Origin: Pseudomonadota bacterium
GTDB lineage: Bacteria; Pseudomonadota; Gammaproteobacteria; Burkholderiales; Thiobacillaceae
Assembly: GCA_021836225.1 (NCBI GenBank)
Contig: JAKBJA010000022.1
Coordinates: 1 to 34,269, forward strand
Direction: 5' to 3'
Length of the DNA stretch: 34,269 nucleotides
Shown: piece after piece, positions 1 through 7,147 of the stretch
Layout: each line of letters begins with the position of its first letter
How positions within the stretch are numbered: position 1 is the stretch's first letter
The notes under the pieces: generated by a model
Told to the model about the DNA's origin: nothing
Databases searched by the model: none
What the model saw: only the letters and a program-made list of their open reading frames with translations
Program-made: the position numbers and the translations under genes

Positions 1-4
1 AAAA

Positions 5-496
5 TCAGACTTTGAGACTGCGCTCGCCGCGTCCGATGCCAGACGCGCCGGTGCGCACGGTTTCGATGATGAAGGCGGGATCGATCGCCTCCAGGAAGGC
101 ATCCAGCTTGGAGCCGGTGCCTGTCAGTTCGATGGTGTAGGTCGCATCGGTGACGTCGATGATGCGGCCGCGGAAGATGTCGGCAGTGCGCTTCATTTCC
201 TCGCGCCCCAGGCCCACCGCCTTGACCTTGACCAGCATCAGCTCGCGCTCGATGTGGAGTCCTTCGGTCAGGTCCATCACCTTGATCACGTCGACCAGCT
301 TGTTCAGCTGCTTGGTGATCTGCTCGATGATTTCTTCCGAGCCGGTGGTGACGATGGTCATGCGCGACAGGGTGGCGTCCTCGGTCGGCGCCACGGTGAG
401 CGACTCGATGTTGTAGGCGCGCGCCGAGAACAGCCCGGCGACGCGCGACAGCGCGCCGGCTTCGTTTTCCATCAGGAGGGAAATGATGTGTCTCAT
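5..496 (-). CDS. ilvN: Acetolactate synthase, small regulatory subunit
   Basis: This 163-residue protein is the regulatory subunit of acetohydroxyacid synthase, the first common enzyme of valine, leucine and isoleucine synthesis. An N-terminal ACT domain (about residues 2-75, beginning MRHIISLLMENEAGALSRVA) is followed by the C-terminal ALS_ss domain, which is the usual size for the family. In the family the ACT domain binds valine for feedback inhibition and the subunit activates IlvB. The start at 494-496 overlaps the ilvB stop by four bases (ATGA), and a GGAGG sits in the last codons of ilvB, so translation is probably coupled. The reading frame stays open far upstream inside ilvB, but that extension is not protein-like. 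The stop is four bases from the left edge, so the next gene of the operon (often ilvC) is not visible. Confidence 0.96.
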   Translation of the reverse strand: MRHIISLLMENEAGALSRVAGLFSARAYNIESLTVAPTEDATLSRMTIVTTGSEEIIEQITKQLNKLVDVIKVMDLTEGLHIERELMLVKVKAVGLGREEMKRTADIFRGRIIDVTDATYTIELTGTGSKLDAFLEAIDPAFIIETVRTGASGIGRGERSLKV

Positions 497-2205
497 AGTT
501 CCTCCGCCAGGATCATTTCCGACAGGCCCTTGCCGCCTTCGACCATGGGGAAGACGTTTTCGGTCTGGTCGGTCTGGAAATCCATGAACACCATTCTTTC
601 CTTGAGCGCGGGCGAGAACGCTTCCTTCAGCGCGGCCTCGACGTCCTCGGGCTTGTCGATGCGCATGCCGATGTGGCCGTAGGCTTCGGCCAGCTTGACG
701 AAGTCGGGCAGCGACTCCATGTACGACTCGGCGTAGCGGCTGCCGTAGAAGAACTCCTGCCACTGCCGCACCATGCCCATGTAGCGGTTGTTGAGCATGA
801 CGACCTTGACCGGGATGCGGTACTGCTTGCAGGTCGACAGCTCCTGGATGTTCATCTGGATGGAGGACTCGCCGGTGATGCAGGCGACCTGCGCCTCGGG
901 GTGTGCGAGCTGCACGCCCATCGCATACGGCAGGCCGACGCCCATGGTGCCGAGTCCGCCGGAGTTGATCCAGCGGCGCGGCTTGTCGAACTTGTAGTAC
1001 TGCGCGGCCCACATCTGGTGCTGGCCGACGTCGGAGGTGACGAAGGCGTCGCCCTTGGTCACTTCCCACAATTTTTCCACCACGTATTGCGGCTTGATGA
1101 TGGGACTGTTGCTGTTGTACTTGAGGCAGTTCTTCGAACGCCACAGCTCGATTTGCGTCCACCAGGAATTGAGCGCGGCGGCATCGGGTTTTTCCTTGGC
1201 CTGCTTCAGCAGCGCCAGCATGTCGGTCAGCACGTTCTGCACGTCGCCGACGATGGGCACGTCGACCTTGACGCGTTTGGAAATCGACGACGGGTCGATG
1301 TCGACATGGATGATGCGGCGCTGTTCGCGCGCGAAGTGCGCGGGGTTGCCGATCACGCGGTCGTCGAAGCGCGCGCCAACGGCCAGCAGCACGTCGCAGT
1401 GCTGCATCGCCATGTTGGCTTCATAGGTGCCGTGCATGCCCAGCATGCCGAGGTTCTGCCTGTCGGTGGCGGGATAGCCGCCCAGCCCCATCAGGGTGTT
1501 GGTGACGGGAAAGCCCAGCAGGCGCGTCAACTCGGTCAATTGCGCCGAGGCATCGCCCAGCACCACGCCGCCGCCCGCGTAGATCATCGGGCGCTTGGCT
1601 TCGAGCAGCATCTGCACCGCGCGCTTCAGCTGACCGCCATGGCCCTTGACCACCGGGTTGTACGAGCGCATCTCGACCGTGGCCGGGTATTCGAATTCCG
1701 TGCGATGGGCAGTCACGTCCTTGGGCACGTCGACCACCACCGGGCCGGGGCGGCCGGTGGCCGCAATGATGAAGGCCTTCTTCATCGTCACGGCCAGATC
1801 CTTCACGTCCTTGACCAGGAAGTTGTGCTTGACGCAGGGGCGTGTGATGCCGACGGTGTCGACTTCCTGGAAGGCGTCCAGGCCGATCGCCGGGGTCGGC
1901 ACCTGGCCGGTGACGACGACGATGGGAATGGAATCCATGTAGGCGGTGGCGATGCCGGTCACGGCATTGGTGACGCCAGGGCCGGAGGTCACCAGCGCCA
2001 CGCCGACGCGGCCGGTGGCGCGTGCATAGGCGTCGGCGGCATGCACGGCGGCCTGCTCGTGGCGCACCAGCACATGCTTGAACTTGTTCTGCTTGAAGAT
2101 TTCGTCGTAGATGTTGAGCACAGCTCCGCCGGGATAGCCGAATACAAACTCGACCCCCTCTTCGGCCAGACAACGTACGACGATCTCGGCGCCCGTGGCT
2201 TCCAT
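493..2205 (-). CDS. ilvB: Acetolactate synthase, large catalytic subunit
   Basis: This 570-residue ThDP enzyme condenses two pyruvates to acetolactate, or pyruvate with 2-oxobutyrate. The N-terminal ThDP domain has the catalytic Glu (E50, in RHEQAAVHAAD). A central FAD/DHAP-synthase-like domain follows, and then the C-terminal pyrophosphate-binding domain. There the usual GDGS/GEGS motif reads GESS (residues 445-448), followed by NN at 472-473. The start was set at MEATGAEIVV because homology begins there; the frame is open for 50 more codons upstream, but that part looks like leader sequence. The gene overlaps ilvN by four bases. A promoter candidate and an inverted repeat lie just upstream. 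Confidence 0.96.
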   Translation of the reverse strand: MEATGAEIVVRCLAEEGVEFVFGYPGGAVLNIYDEIFKQNKFKHVLVRHEQAAVHAADAYARATGRVGVALVTSGPGVTNAVTGIATAYMDSIPIVVVTGQVPTPAIGLDAFQEVDTVGITRPCVKHNFLVKDVKDLAVTMKKAFIIAATGRPGPVVVDVPKDVTAHRTEFEYPATVEMRSYNPVVKGHGGQLKRAVQMLLEAKRPMIYAGGGVVLGDASAQLTELTRLLGFPVTNTLMGLGGYPATDRQNLGMLGMHGTYEANMAMQHCDVLLAVGARFDDRVIGNPAHFAREQRRIIHVDIDPSSISKRVKVDVPIVGDVQNVLTDMLALLKQAKEKPDAAALNSWWTQIELWRSKNCLKYNSNSPIIKPQYVVEKLWEVTKGDAFVTSDVGQHQMWAAQYYKFDKPRRWINSGGLGTMGVGLPYAMGVQLAHPEAQVACITGESSIQMNIQELSTCKQYRIPVKVVMLNNRYMGMVRQWQEFFYGSRYAESYMESLPDFVKLAEAYGHIGMRIDKPEDVEAALKEAFSPALKERMVFMDFQTDQTENVFPMVEGGKGLSEMILAEEL

Positions 2206-2241
2206 AAACTGGCAATAAATCAATTCGTTGGTGGACCTGCG

Positions 2242-2271
2242 AGAGTAATCGTTTTGCCCTGTTTCGGTCAA
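2242..2271 (-). promoter_or_regulatory. Candidate sigma-70 promoter of ilvBN
   Basis: On the minus strand a TTGACC box (2266-2271) is followed after 18 bases by TACTCT (2242-2247), about 37 bases before the ilvB start codon. It lies downstream of the terminator at 2357-2381, as expected for an independent ilvBN transcript. The -10 match is only moderate. Confidence 0.4.
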
Positions 2272-2288
2272 GAAATCATGGCAAAACG
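2250..2288. repeat. 9-bp inverted repeat spanning the ilvB promoter region
   Basis: CGTTTTGCC (2250-2258) and GGCAAAACG (2280-2288) are perfect inverted copies with a 21-base gap. They bracket most of the candidate -35/-10 region. This could be a looping or paired-site operator, or a hairpin if the transcript starts further upstream. No regulator is identified. Confidence 0.4.
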
Positions 2289-2356
2289 ACCATCGGGGCA
2301 GCTTTTTGACCCCGTCCGCGGTTCCGGCGCTTTCAAATAGCCAGCCTGCAGACATG

Positions 2357-2381
2357 AAAAACCCCTCCGCGCGGGGAGGGG
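2357..2381 (-). terminator. Rho-independent terminator after the DUF2173 genes
   Basis: Reading the minus strand, CCCCTCC (2375-2381) pairs perfectly with GGAGGGG (2362-2368) around a six-base loop, and a run of T residues (2357-2361) follows. It sits about 57 bases past the stop of the last DUF2173-like gene and upstream of the ilvB promoter. Termination of the DUF2173 operon is the simplest reading. Use as an ilvB attenuator is possible but no leader peptide rich in branched-chain residues was seen. Confidence 0.8.
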
Positions 2382-2437
2382 TCAGTCTTATTCCAGAGTG
2401 ACGTTCAGGCCGGATCCGGGCCAGCCGTCCTGCTTAA

Positions 2438-2773
2438 TTATTCGTGCGCGGCCTCGCCCAGCGCCTGCATGATTTCATTCAGCGAGCCCTGCGCGTTTTC
2501 GAACATGCACACCATGTTGCCTGAGCTGCACACCGTCATCGTGTCGCCCTGCACGATCCAGCCCTGCGACGGCGACCAGCCGCGCATCTGCGAAAACAGG
2601 GAGAAGACATCGGTATTGCTCGACACCATGCGGCGGTACCACTGGGCAAATTTCGCCAGCCGCTCCATCAGGTCCTGCGACAGCATGCCCTCAGCCGCCA
2701 TCAGCACGCCGTCGTCGCGGAAGCGGCAGACAGCGGTCACGCCATCGAGCACCAGGATTTTTCTCAGCGTCAT
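2438..2773 (-). CDS. DUF2173-like protein, third of three tandem paralogs
   Basis: This is a 111-residue soluble protein without a signal peptide or membrane segment. It shares with its two upstream neighbours the pattern G-x2-P-x-[QK]-G-[WF]-x3-G-x8-G-N, here starting GWSPSQGWIVQG. The order of an early 'L-x-GV' strand, a helical middle and a C-terminal beta hairpin suggests a Roadblock/LC7-like fold; this is inference. A GAGGAG ribosome site precedes the ATG, nine bases after the previous stop. I recognise the family as DUF2173 from memory; its function is unknown. No GTPase partner is nearby. Confidence 0.7.
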   Translation of the reverse strand: MTLRKILVLDGVTAVCRFRDDGVLMAAEGMLSQDLMERLAKFAQWYRRMVSSNTDVFSLFSQMRGWSPSQGWIVQGDTMTVCSSGNMVCMFENAQGSLNEIMQALGEAAHE

Positions 2774-2782
2774 ACGCGCTCC

Positions 2783-3121
2783 TCAGGCAGCCTGCAGGGC
2801 ATTGAAGGTGGCTTCGTAGTCAGCGTCGCGGTTCTTGACGACCACGCCGCAGTTGCCATCCACCACCACCGACCACTCCAGGCCGACCATCGAGAACCCC
2901 TTGAGCGGCTGGAACCCGCTCTGCCCGGTGAGCGCTTCCCAGCCGCGCGCCTCCATGCTGGCGATGGCCTGATTGGCCACGCACGAATGGGCCAGCAGAT
3001 CCAGCACCTGCGGCGTCAGCTCGGTGCCCTCGCGCAGCACATGCGATTGCAGATCGCCCTTGTCGCTGTAGGTAAACGCCGCCAGCGCACCCGGCAAGTC
3101 CATCATTTTTTGCAGATTCAT
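2783..3121 (-). CDS. DUF2173-like protein, second of three tandem paralogs
   Basis: This is a 112-residue soluble protein. The start chosen is MNLQKMMDLPGALAAF, preceded by a GGGGGGAG ribosome site; the frame is open further upstream, but that part overlaps the previous gene and is not homologous. It carries the shared pattern as GFQPLKGFSMVG followed by a GN eight residues later. It is the most divergent of the three: the WIV of the other two is replaced by FSM. It lies 28 bases after the first paralog's stop and is presumably co-transcribed with it. Function unknown. Confidence 0.7.
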   Translation of the reverse strand: MNLQKMMDLPGALAAFTYSDKGDLQSHVLREGTELTPQVLDLLAHSCVANQAIASMEARGWEALTGQSGFQPLKGFSMVGLEWSVVVDGNCGVVVKNRDADYEATFNALQAA

Positions 3122-3149
3122 TTTCGCTCCCCCCTGTTGGGCATCAAAT

Positions 3150-3554
3150 TCAGTACAAGGCTTCCTTGGTGTCGCCGCCCAGCCTGGCATACAGATTGAC
3201 CAGCAGGTCATCCTGCACGTCACCGACTTTGGCACGCATGATGGTCATGACGTCGTTGAGCAGCTCGTCACGGTTTTCGATGAAGGCAAAATAATTGCCG
3301 ACCGCACAGATGGTGATCTGACTGCCGCGCACGATCCAGCCCTGCACCGGGCGGCAGCCGATGTTTTCGGCAAAGGAATCGAAGATCTCGGACTGCATGT
3401 TGACCGACAGCGTATTGGCACGGCACAGGATCGACGCCATGCGGGCAAACTCGTCGGTGAGCGCGCCCTCGTAGGAGAAACGGTCGCCACGATAGGCATA
3501 CTCGCCGGCCGCGACGACGCCGGGAATCGCCATCAGTTGCTTAATGATATGCAT
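3150..3554 (-). CDS. DUF2173-like protein, first of three tandem paralogs
   Basis: This is a 134-residue soluble protein, starting MHIIKQLMAIPGVVAAGEYA. A strong AAGGAGGGGG ribosome site lies seven bases before the ATG. The shared family pattern reads GCRPVQGWIVRG, then GN. Unlike its paralogs it has a C-terminal tail of roughly 25 residues (from about residue 110, RAKVGDVQDD). It is the first gene of the three-gene unit and is divergent from the RDD gene, with 79 bases between them. A weak promoter candidate (TTGCGT, 18 bases, TATATT) lies on the minus strand near 3620-3650. Function unknown; a role in sulfur-oxidiser physiology would be speculation. Confidence 0.72.
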   Translation of the reverse strand: MHIIKQLMAIPGVVAAGEYAYRGDRFSYEGALTDEFARMASILCRANTLSVNMQSEIFDSFAENIGCRPVQGWIVRGSQITICAVGNYFAFIENRDELLNDVMTIMRAKVGDVQDDLLVNLYARLGGDTKEALY

Positions 3555-3633
3555 CGAGCCCCCTCCTTGATTTTGCTTATGGTTGCGGCGCGCTGTGGCA
3601 AAGTGTCGCGCCAGACCGCAATATAGAGCCACC

Positions 3634-4071
3634 ATGCAAGACAACGCAATAGCCCCCGACCCCGCCCCTTTTCTGGTGCGCATCGCCGCCATGATCTATG
3701 AATCGCTGCTCGTCACCGCAGTGGTGTTCGTGGCGTCCTTCATCATCATTCCGGTGGTGGGCGAGATGCACGCACCGTGGCAGCGCCACCTGTTTCAGGT
3801 CTACATCCTGGGCATTCTGTTCGCCTACTTCAGCGCATTCTGGCTGCGCAGCGGGCAAACGCTGGCGATGAAAACCTGGCGCATCCGCCTGGTTCAGCAG
3901 AACGGCGACACCCTGACCTTCAGGCAGGCGGTGCTGCGCTTCTTCCTCGCGTTGCTGGGTCTGCTGCTGGCGGGCGCCGGCTTCTGGTGGGCGCTCGTCG
4001 ACCGCGACCGCCAGTTCCTGCACGACCGCATCGTCGGTACCCGGCTGGTGCGCGTGCCGCGCAAGGCATGA
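3634..4071 (+). CDS. RDD family membrane protein
   Basis: This 145-residue inner-membrane protein has a typical RDD domain. The first helix (about residues 13-36, with the Arg of FLVRIAAMIYE in the RDD position) is followed by a second helix near residues 50-66. A long cytoplasmic stretch with the family-typical G-Q-T-L-x-M-K-x-W-R-I comes next, then a third hydrophobic segment and a C-terminal FLHDRIVGTRLV motif. RDD proteins are poorly characterised; some have been linked to Na+/H+ antiport. The start was taken at MQDNAIAPD because the 17 codons upstream are Arg-rich and not family-like. Its stop overlaps the next start by four bases. Confidence 0.88.
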   Translation: MQDNAIAPDPAPFLVRIAAMIYESLLVTAVVFVASFIIIPVVGEMHAPWQRHLFQVYILGILFAYFSAFWLRSGQTLAMKTWRIRLVQQNGDTLTFRQAVLRFFLALLGLLLAGAGFWWALVDRDRQFLHDRIVGTRLVRVPRKA

Positions 4072-4499
4072 GCTGGCGCGAGCACCTGCGGACACGTCTG
4101 CTGGACATCCGGCCCGCAAGCGTGTGCGCACTCGATGCGGCGGCCCGGCAACTGGCGGGCGACGTGCTGCCCGACACACCGGTCCGCATGCCTGACGCCC
4201 TGCCGGATGCACCCTGTGCGCTGGCGCTCGGGGTCGATGCGCTGAACGGACTGGGCGCAGAGCAGGCCCGGCACCTGATCGGCCGGACGCGCCTGTACCT
4301 TGCACCGCGCATCCTGCTGGTCGCGCCATCCGGCTGCGTGCTGGACGAGACGGCGTTCATCGCACTCGGCTTTACGCTGTCCGCCACCGATGCTGCAGCG
4401 GATCTGCGCATCCACTATTACGATATCGATACCTACAAGACGGTGCCGGACTGGCTCAATGCCCGGTACTGGGCGCATCCCGAACGCTGGGAGCCCTAA
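4068..4499 (+). CDS. Conserved hypothetical protein (DUF6231-like)
   Basis: This is a 143-residue soluble protein. The start at 4068 overlaps the RDD stop (ATGA), so it is translationally coupled. Its C-terminal signature YYDIDTYKTVPDWLNARYW resembles DUF6231 proteins of gammaproteobacteria; I make that link from memory. The alternation of short strands with helices (PASVCALDAAARQLAG, RILLVAPSGCVL) hints at a Rossmann-like fold lacking a clear cofactor motif. Function unknown. Confidence 0.7.
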   Translation: MSWREHLRTRLLDIRPASVCALDAAARQLAGDVLPDTPVRMPDALPDAPCALALGVDALNGLGAEQARHLIGRTRLYLAPRILLVAPSGCVLDETAFIALGFTLSATDAAADLRIHYYDIDTYKTVPDWLNARYWAHPERWEP

Positions 4500-4501
4500 A
4501 G

Positions 4502-4548
4502 GACTCCGATCCACGACGCGCTGAAGTCCCGCAAGGCGGGATGGAGTC
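4502..4548. other. Structured intergenic element (nested hairpin)
   Basis: GACTCC (4502-4507) pairs with GGAGTC (4543-4548), and the pairing continues inward (ATCC with GGAT) around one bulged base. Inside, TCCCGC and GCGGGA form a second stem with a three-base AAG loop. No T-run follows on either strand, so a classic terminator is unlikely. It lies in the 119-base gap before the SseB-like gene. Confidence 0.4.
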
Positions 4549-4618
4549 GTATGCCCTGAGCCCGCAAGCGCGCCCGCTTACGCTACACTGGCCGCAATCC
4601 CGAATCCGCCCCAAGACC

Positions 4619-5074
4619 ATGAACTTCGTTCCCCACAACGCGCTTGAAGAGCAGCTGGCTGCCGTGCATGCCGGCACGCTCGACGCCGAAACCTTCGTGC
4701 TGCAGCTCATCGAGCAGCAGCTGTTCATGCCGGTGCGCGACGAGAAGAACCCGATCCAGGGCTTCCAGCGCACCACCCAGGCCGTGCCGCTGATCATCGA
4801 GGACGAGGACGGCGAGCGCGTGCTGGTGCTGTTCACCAGCCCCGAGCGCGCCAAGCCCTTCGTCGAGCATTTTCCCGAGTTTTCAGGCGGCCTCCTCACC
4901 GAGTTTTCCTGGCTGCTGCGCCGCATCGGCGGCGGCGTGCCGATCGCGCTGAATCCGGGCTGGGACATCGGCATGGATTTCGACGCCGACACGATCGCCC
5001 AGCTGGTCGTGCAGCTGCCGCCCGAGCATCCGGACGGGCACAAGCACCCAGGCGGGCACAAGAACGCGTCCTGA
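4619..5074 (+). CDS. SseB-like protein
   Basis: This 151-residue protein matches the SseB N-terminal domain: FVPHNALEEQL, then a strand pair around VPLIIEDEDGERVLVLFTS, then the PER-hinge AKPFVEH. E. coli SseB is about 258 residues, so this is a short form holding essentially the first domain. SseB was named for enhanced serine sensitivity; its molecular role is not settled. A frame-open ATG at 4541 was rejected because its 26 extra residues overlap the hairpin element and are not family-like. The C-terminus is His/Gly-rich (HPDGHKHPGGHK), which could bind metal. Confidence 0.8.
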   Translation: MNFVPHNALEEQLAAVHAGTLDAETFVLQLIEQQLFMPVRDEKNPIQGFQRTTQAVPLIIEDEDGERVLVLFTSPERAKPFVEHFPEFSGGLLTEFSWLLRRIGGGVPIALNPGWDIGMDFDADTIAQLVVQLPPEHPDGHKHPGGHKNAS

Positions 5075-5096
5075 TTCCTTCTTTTCCCTGTTTGCC

Positions 5097-6479
5097 ATGT
5101 TGTCCGATCACGCGCTCGCCGCTTTCCGTTCCGCCCTCGGCGCCGATCGCGTGTTCGACGACGCTGCCACCCGCGCGCTCTATGCCTGCGACGAAACCCC
5201 GCGCCGGGTCGAGCCCGATGCGGTGCTGTTCCCCACCTCGCACGACGAGGTGGCGGCGCTCGTGCGCATCGCCTTCGAGCATCGCGTGGCACTGACCCCG
5301 CGCGGCGCCGGCTCCGGCAACGTCGGCGGCGCGCTGCCCGCGCCCGGCGGCGTGGTGGTGAGCTTCGAGTGCATGCGGCGCGTGCTCGAGTTCGACCCGG
5401 CCAACCGCCTCATCGTCGTCGAACCCGGCGTGGTCACCGAGGAAATCGACCGCCTCGCGCGCAGTGCCGGCCTGTTCTACCCGCCCGACCCCGGCAGCAA
5501 TGCGTATTGCCGCATCGGCGGCAACCTCGCGATGAACGCCGCCGGGCCGCGCGCCGTCAAGTACGGCGTCACCCGCGATTACGTGCTGGGCCTGCGCGCC
5601 GTCACCGGCAGCGGCGAGGAAATCCGTGCCGGTTGCCGCACCACCAAGGGGGTCACTGGCTACGACCTCACCCGCCTGCTGGTCGGCTCGGAGGGTACGC
5701 TGGCGCTGATCACCGAAGCGACGCTGAAACTCTTGCCGGCGCCGGAAGCCGTCGCCACCCTCCGTCTGTGCTTCGCCAGCACCCGTACTGCGCTCGACGC
5801 GGTCAGCCGCGTCATGCGCCAGTCCGTGATGCCGTGCGCGCTCGAATTCATGGACCATCGCGCCATCGACGCCATCCGCCCGACCGGCGCGGCGGACGAC
5901 CTGGCGCCCGGCACCCGTGCGCTGCTGATGGTCGAGGCTGACGGCGCCGTGGCGGACCTGCCGCGCCAGATCGCCGCGCTGGAAGCAGCGCTCGCCGGCG
6001 ACGGCCTGCTCGAGATGAAGAGCGGCTTCACGCGCGAGGCCATCACCCGACTGTGGACCGCGCGCAAATCGCTGTCGCATGCGGTCAAGCAGATCGCGCC
6101 GCTGAAAATCAACGAGGACGTGGTGGTGCCGGTGTCCCAGCTTTCCGAATTCGTCGACTTCATCGACCACACCGCCAACACGCATCGGCTGGCCGTGGTG
6201 TCGTTCGGCCACGCCGGCAACGGCAATCTGCACGTCAACCTGATGGTGCACCCCGATGACGCCGACGAAATGGAGCGCGCCCACCTGGCGCTCGACGCGA
6301 TCATGCTGCGTGTCCTGGCGCTGGGTGGCACGCTCTCCGGCGAGCACGGCATCGGCACCGAGAAGCGCCGCTTCGTGCCGCAGGAAATCGACTCCGCCAC
6401 GCTTGAGCTGATGCGCGCGATCAAACGGCAATTCGATCCGCACGGCCTGCTCAACCCCGGCAAACTTTTTCCCGATTGA
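5097..6479 (+). CDS. FAD-linked oxidase, GlcD / D-lactate dehydrogenase type
   Basis: This 460-residue flavoprotein has an N-terminal PCMH-type FAD-binding domain (about residues 37-215, including TPRGAGSGNVGGALP and PPDPGSNAYCRIGGNLA) and a C-terminal FAD-oxidase_C domain. The latter carries the FGHAGNGNLHVN and GEHGIGTEKRRF motifs near residues 370 and 418. These enzymes oxidise 2-hydroxy acids such as glycolate or D-lactate and pass electrons to quinone or a partner subunit. No GlcE or GlcF subunit lies next to it and there is no Fe-S domain. A stand-alone D-lactate or 2-hydroxyglutarate type enzyme is therefore as likely as glycolate oxidase. The substrate cannot be fixed from sequence. 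Confidence 0.88.
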   Translation: MLSDHALAAFRSALGADRVFDDAATRALYACDETPRRVEPDAVLFPTSHDEVAALVRIAFEHRVALTPRGAGSGNVGGALPAPGGVVVSFECMRRVLEFDPANRLIVVEPGVVTEEIDRLARSAGLFYPPDPGSNAYCRIGGNLAMNAAGPRAVKYGVTRDYVLGLRAVTGSGEEIRAGCRTTKGVTGYDLTRLLVGSEGTLALITEATLKLLPAPEAVATLRLCFASTRTALDAVSRVMRQSVMPCALEFMDHRAIDAIRPTGAADDLAPGTRALLMVEADGAVADLPRQIAALEAALAGDGLLEMKSGFTREAITRLWTARKSLSHAVKQIAPLKINEDVVVPVSQLSEFVDFIDHTANTHRLAVVSFGHAGNGNLHVNLMVHPDDADEMERAHLALDAIMLRVLALGGTLSGEHGIGTEKRRFVPQEIDSATLELMRAIKRQFDPHGLLNPGKLFPD

Positions 6480-6494
6480 AATGCGCGCAGAGGC

Positions 6495-6523
6495 TTTACA
6501 AGCACGCAAGGCATCTATAGAAT
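6495..6523 (+). promoter_or_regulatory. Promoter of the tRNA-Ala gene
   Basis: TTTACA (6495-6500), a 17-base spacer and TAGAAT (6518-6523) form a good sigma-70 promoter. It is followed by a GC-rich discriminator (GCGCGGC) typical of stringently controlled stable-RNA promoters. The predicted start is about seven bases before the tRNA. Confidence 0.75.
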
Positions 6524-6536
6524 GCGCGGCTTCGTT

Positions 6537-6612
<76 letters not shown>

Positions 6613-6628
6613 ACTAACAGGATGTACG

Positions 6629-6814
6629 ATGCACAAGCTTGGCGTCATCACCACATTGCTGGGGCTGATACTGAGTGTCGTCGGACTGAGCGTTGGATTT
6701 TGGAAAATGCTGAATGGCAGCGAGAACGCCGAAGTCTGGATCTCACTGGTACCATTGGGTTTCGTCGGATTGTTGCTCGGCGTCACCTTGACCCAGCTTT
6801 CCAACAAGCAGTAG
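6629..6814 (+). CDS. Small two-helix membrane protein between two tRNA genes
   Basis: This 61-residue open frame encodes two clear hydrophobic helices (about residues 5-24 and 37-55) separated by a short polar loop (KMLNGSENAEVW), and ends TLTQLSNKQ. The composition looks like a real membrane microprotein, not a random frame. Only a weak AGGA lies upstream. It starts 16 bases after tRNA-Ala and ends 47 bases before tRNA-Glu on the same strand, so it may be transcribed with them. Family not recognised; no function proposed. Confidence 0.6.
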   Translation: MHKLGVITTLLGLILSVVGLSVGFWKMLNGSENAEVWISLVPLGFVGLLLGVTLTQLSNKQ

Positions 6815-6861
6815 CGACGCAAGTCGTGCAGCAAATGTTGGCGGTTCACACCGCCGTCCGG

Positions 6862-6937
6862 GTCCCCATCGTCTAGAGGCCTAGGACACCGCCCTTTCAC
6901 GGCGATAACCGGGGTTCGAATCCCCGTGGGGACGCCA
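6862..6937 (+). tRNA. tRNA-Glu (anticodon TTC)
   Basis: The sequence is very close to other proteobacterial tRNA-Glu genes and includes CCA. The acceptor GTCCCCA pairs with TGGGGAC. The anticodon loop CTTTCAC gives TTC at 6896-6898. The anticodon stem is CCGCC against GGCGA, so the outermost pair (C6889 with A6905) is a mismatch. No separate promoter was found, so it may be co-transcribed with tRNA-Ala. Confidence 0.96.
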
Positions 6938-6981
6938 CAATCCTTCCCGGGTTGTGACAAAAAGCAGATGTCAAAAAAGAT

Positions 6982-7004
6982 ATAGCGGCCATGGCCGCTA
7001 TTTT
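6982..7004. terminator. Terminator after tRNA-Glu (possibly bidirectional)
   Basis: ATAGCGGCC and GGCCGCTAT form a perfect palindrome at 6982-7001, followed by TTTTCATTT on the plus strand. On the minus strand a T-rich stretch (TCTTTTTTG) lies just past the stem, so it may also end transcripts from the tRNA-Arg side. Confidence 0.75.
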
Positions 7005-7031
7005 CATTTGTGCGTGATACACAACCCTATG

Positions 7032-7108
7032 TGGCGCCCCGAAGACGAATCGAACGTCCGACCTACCCCTTAGGAGGGGGTTGCTCTATCCACTGAGCTA
7101 CCGGGGCG
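7032..7108 (-). tRNA. tRNA-Arg (anticodon CCT)
   Basis: The minus-strand cloverleaf has acceptor CGCCCCG/CGGGGCG (seven perfect pairs) and an encoded CCA at 7032-7034. The anticodon stem ACCCC/GGGGT encloses the loop CTCCTAA, giving CCT. The T-arm is GGACG/CGTCT with loop TTCGATT. It converges on tRNA-Glu across the 6982-7004 terminator. Confidence 0.95.
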
Positions 7109-7116
7109 TGGCGCGC

Positions 7117-7122
7117 ATTCTA
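7117..7122 (-). promoter_or_regulatory. -10 box of the tRNA-Arg promoter
   Basis: TAGAAT on the minus strand is followed by GCGCGCC, nearly the same -10 and discriminator as at tRNA-Ala. The -35 region is poor. The predicted start is within one or two bases of the mature tRNA 5' end. Confidence 0.5.
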
Positions 7123-7147
7123 CCTAATCCCGCGTGGATTACCGAGC

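Noticed and set aside
5..1162. Long N-terminal extension of ilvN (385 codons)
   Set aside because: The extra part is an out-of-frame reading of ilvB; homology and a ribosome site start at 496.
2357..2381. ilvB transcription attenuator
   Set aside because: The hairpin fits better as the terminator of the upstream DUF2173 genes. No leader peptide rich in Val/Leu/Ile codons was found before it, and a promoter candidate lies after it.
4541..4618. Longer SseB-like start at ATG 4541
   Set aside because: The added residues overlap the hairpin element and do not resemble the family N-terminus, which begins at MNFVPHN.
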